The notes below the pieces were generated by a model. The model did no database searches and was not told where the DNA came from. It worked only from the letters and a program-made list of their open reading frames with translations. A stretch of DNA of 6,582 bases from Actinomycetota bacterium (GTDB lineage Bacteria > Actinomycetota > Thermoleophilia > Solirubrobacterales > Solirubrobacteraceae): assembly GCA_005788585.1 (NCBI GenBank), contig SYBY01000316.1:1-6582 (forward strand), in the 5' to 3' direction. Position 1 is the first letter of the stretch. Each line of letters opens with the position of its first letter. A program made the translations under genes and the position numbers. This document shows, in pieces, positions 5,178 to 6,582 of this stretch.

Positions 5178-5182
5178 CGCTT

Positions 5183-5665
5183 ATGCCGAAGGACGTCATC
5201 CTCACTCGCGAAGGTCTTGAGAAGCTCAAGGACGAGCTCGAGTTCCTTTCGACCGAGAAGCGCCGTGAGGTGGCCGAGCGCATCAAGGAAGCACGGGAGT
5301 TCGGCGACATCTCGGAGAACTCCGAGTACGACGACGCGAAGAACGAGCAGGCCATGCTCGAGTCGCGCATCGCCCAGGTCGAGGAGAAGCTGCGCTCCGC
5401 CACGATCATCGAGGCGGGCGACGTCTCCAAGGACGAGGTGCAGGTCGGCTCCATCGTCCACGTCAAGGACGAGAAGAGCGGCAAGACGCAGGAGTTCACG
5501 ATCGTGGGCTCGGCTGAGGCCAGCATCGCCGACGGCAAGCTCTCGAACGAGTCGCCGGTCGGCCGCGCGCTGCTGGGGCACAAGAAGAACGACGTGGTCG
5601 ACATCTCGCTGCCCAACGGCAAGGCGCGGCAGCTGAAGATCACCAAGATCGACGTCGGGCTCTAG
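5183..5665 (+). CDS. greA: Transcription elongation factor GreA
   Basis: GreA enters the secondary channel of RNA polymerase and stimulates cleavage of backtracked RNA, rescuing stalled complexes. The 160-residue product is full length (E. coli 158). The N-terminal antiparallel coiled coil spans about 8-75; its tip is EFGDISENSEYDDAKNEQ (39-56), with D42 and E45 matching the acidic tip residues that hold the catalytic Mg2+ in E. coli GreA (D41/E44). The C-terminal FKBP-like domain (about 83-160) contains VQVGSIVHVKDEKSGK, FTIVGSAEA, ISNESPVGRALLGHK-like text (SNESPVGRALLGHKKND, 121-137) and the final ITKID strand. ATG 5183 is fixed by the MPKDVILTREG start typical of the family. The gene has fewer extreme GC codons than its neighbours, many of them lysine AAG and glutamate GAG. 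lysS begins 9 nt after its stop. Confidence 0.97.
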   Translation: MPKDVILTREGLEKLKDELEFLSTEKRREVAERIKEAREFGDISENSEYDDAKNEQAMLESRIAQVEEKLRSATIIEAGDVSKDEVQVGSIVHVKDEKSGKTQEFTIVGSAEASIADGKLSNESPVGRALLGHKKNDVVDISLPNGKARQLKITKIDVGL

Positions 5666-5674
5666 GCCTTCCGC

Positions 5675-6582
5675 ATGGAGGACGAGCTCCTCGCACAGCG
5701 GCGGGAGAAGCTCGACCGCCTGCGCGCCGACGGGATCGACCCGTTCCCGCACGCCTACCCGGGCGTCGAGACCATCGCATCGGTGCGTGCGGCCCACGAG
5801 GGGCTGGCCGACGGTGAGGAGACCGAGGTCACGCACCGGGTCGCCGGCCGCATCGCCGCCCGGCGCGGCCAGGGCAAGATGGCGTTCATCGACCTCGTCG
5901 ACCGGTCGGGGCGCATCCAGCTGCAGGCGCGCCTGGACGTGCTCGGTGAGGAGACGCACCAGCGGCTGCTGGGGCTCGACCTCGGCGACCTGATCGGGAT
6001 CGACGGCACCGCCTTCATGAGCCGCCGCGGCGAGCTCACGCTGCGCGTCGACGGGTTCGACGTCCTGGCGAAGTCCCTGCGCCCGCCGCCGGACAAGCAC
6101 CACGGCCTGGCCGACATCGAGACCCGGTACCGCCAGCGCGAGCTCGACCTCATCGCCAACGAGGAGTCGCGCGACCTCTTCATCGCCCGGGCGAAGATCA
6201 TCAGTGCGATCCGGCGCACCCTGGACGACGACGGGTTCGTCGAGGTGGAGACCCCGACGCTCGTCTCGCTCTACGGCGGCGCGCTGGCCAAGCCGTTTCA
6301 GACGCACTTCAACGCGCTGCACCAGGACATGTACCTGCGCATCGCCACGGAGCTCTACCTCAAGCGCCTGATCGTCGGCGGGCTCGAGCGGGTCTACGAG
6401 CTGGGCAAGAACTTCCGCAACGAGGGGCTGTCGCCGCGGCACAACCCCGAGTTCACGATGATCGAGTGGTACGAGGCCTACGCCGACTACCTCGACGAGA
6501 CCGAGCGCGTCGAGCAGGTCGTCCGCGCGGCGGCGACGGCGATCGACTACCAGGGCGAGCTGAAGGTCTTCGAGCCGTGGGC
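5675..6582 (+). CDS. lysS: Lysyl-tRNA synthetase, class II, N-terminal 302 residues (3' end beyond window)
   Basis: LysS charges tRNA-Lys with lysine. No stop occurs up to the window end; family length is about 500, so some 200 residues are missing. After a short helical N-terminus (1-45), the OB-fold anticodon-binding domain spans about 54-135, with VAGRIAARRGQGKMAFIDL (56-74) and SGRIQLQAR. The catalytic domain begins near RYRQRELDLIAN (151-162). Motif 1 includes FVEVETPTL (188-196). It is followed by GGALAKPFQTHFNALHQD and MYLRIATELYLKRLIVGG (219-236), then motif 2, ERVYELGKNFRNEG (238-251), with SPRHNPEFTMIEWYEAYADY. Motif 3 lies outside. The ATG at 5675 is 9 nt after the greA stop and has no Shine-Dalgarno, so coupling to greA is likely. 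The related GenX/EpmA lacks the OB domain, so it is excluded. Confidence 0.96.
   Translation, partial: MEDELLAQRREKLDRLRADGIDPFPHAYPGVETIASVRAAHEGLADGEETEVTHRVAGRIAARRGQGKMAFIDLVDRSGRIQLQARLDVLGEETHQRLLGLDLGDLIGIDGTAFMSRRGELTLRVDGFDVLAKSLRPPPDKHHGLADIETRYRQRELDLIANEESRDLFIARAKIISAIRRTLDDDGFVEVETPTLVSLYGGALAKPFQTHFNALHQDMYLRIATELYLKRLIVGGLERVYELGKNFRNEGLSPRHNPEFTMIEWYEAYADYLDETERVEQVVRAAATAIDYQGELKVFEPW

Noticed and set aside
5147..6442. A 431-codon minus-strand frame opposite greA and lysS.
   Set aside because: It is the antisense shadow of two highly conserved genes, is low in complexity (Leu/Val/Asp/Arg) and has no recognisable motif.
1..6582. Search by eye for tRNA or rRNA genes, CRISPR arrays, IS ends, attachment sites or phage genes.
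   Set aside because: Nothing of the kind was seen; nearly every base lies in a recognisable gene and the largest non-coding gap is 97 bases (5086-5182).

Overview
The window is about 6.6 kb of very GC-rich (roughly 70% by eye), gene-dense bacterial DNA with G/C-dominated third codon positions. The gene content and order suggest an actinobacterium, and protein style (for example the FolB tail and the TesB-like thioesterase) points to the Thermoleophilia/Solirubrobacterales side of that phylum. The lineage is an inference from style, not from a search.

Layout. (1) Positions 1-1531, plus strand: the end of folB (dihydroneopterin aldolase), a TesB-type double-hotdog acyl-CoA thioesterase, and folK (HPPK). 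They are packed with a 4-nt gap and a 4-nt overlap, so they look like one folate operon with a thioesterase embedded in it. (2) 1516-2241, minus strand: a glutathione S-transferase-like protein whose 3' end overlaps folK tail-to-tail. (3) 2304-3068, plus: coaX, type III pantothenate kinase, divergent from the GST gene. Both genes carry a -10-like hexamer exactly 7 nt before the start codon, as expected for leaderless transcripts. (4) 3046-4013: a divergent pair, an HxlR-family regulator (minus) and a carboxymuconolactone decarboxylase/AhpD-like protein (plus). Their 65-bp intergenic region holds two near-identical 17-bp dyad repeats that look like operators. The HxlR gene again overlaps its upstream neighbour (coaX) tail-to-tail. 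(5) 4084-6582, plus: dusB (tRNA-dihydrouridine synthase), greA (transcript cleavage factor) and the first 302 codons of lysS (class II lysyl-tRNA synthetase), which runs off the window.

The framework folB-folK-coaX-dusB-greA-lysS is a conserved bacterial housekeeping neighbourhood (folate and CoA cofactor synthesis beside tRNA modification, transcription fidelity and tRNA charging). The thioesterase, the GST-like gene and the HxlR/CMD pair look like accessory genes set into it. All of the reading frame space is accounted for; there is no gap above 100 bases without a gene.

No RNA gene, mobile element, CRISPR array or clearly new multi-gene system is visible. The most interesting signals are regulatory: the tandem operator-like repeats at 3391-3435, a terminator-like hairpin in the greA leader that also buries the ribosome binding site, and the back-to-back leaderless-type promoters at 2249-2296.
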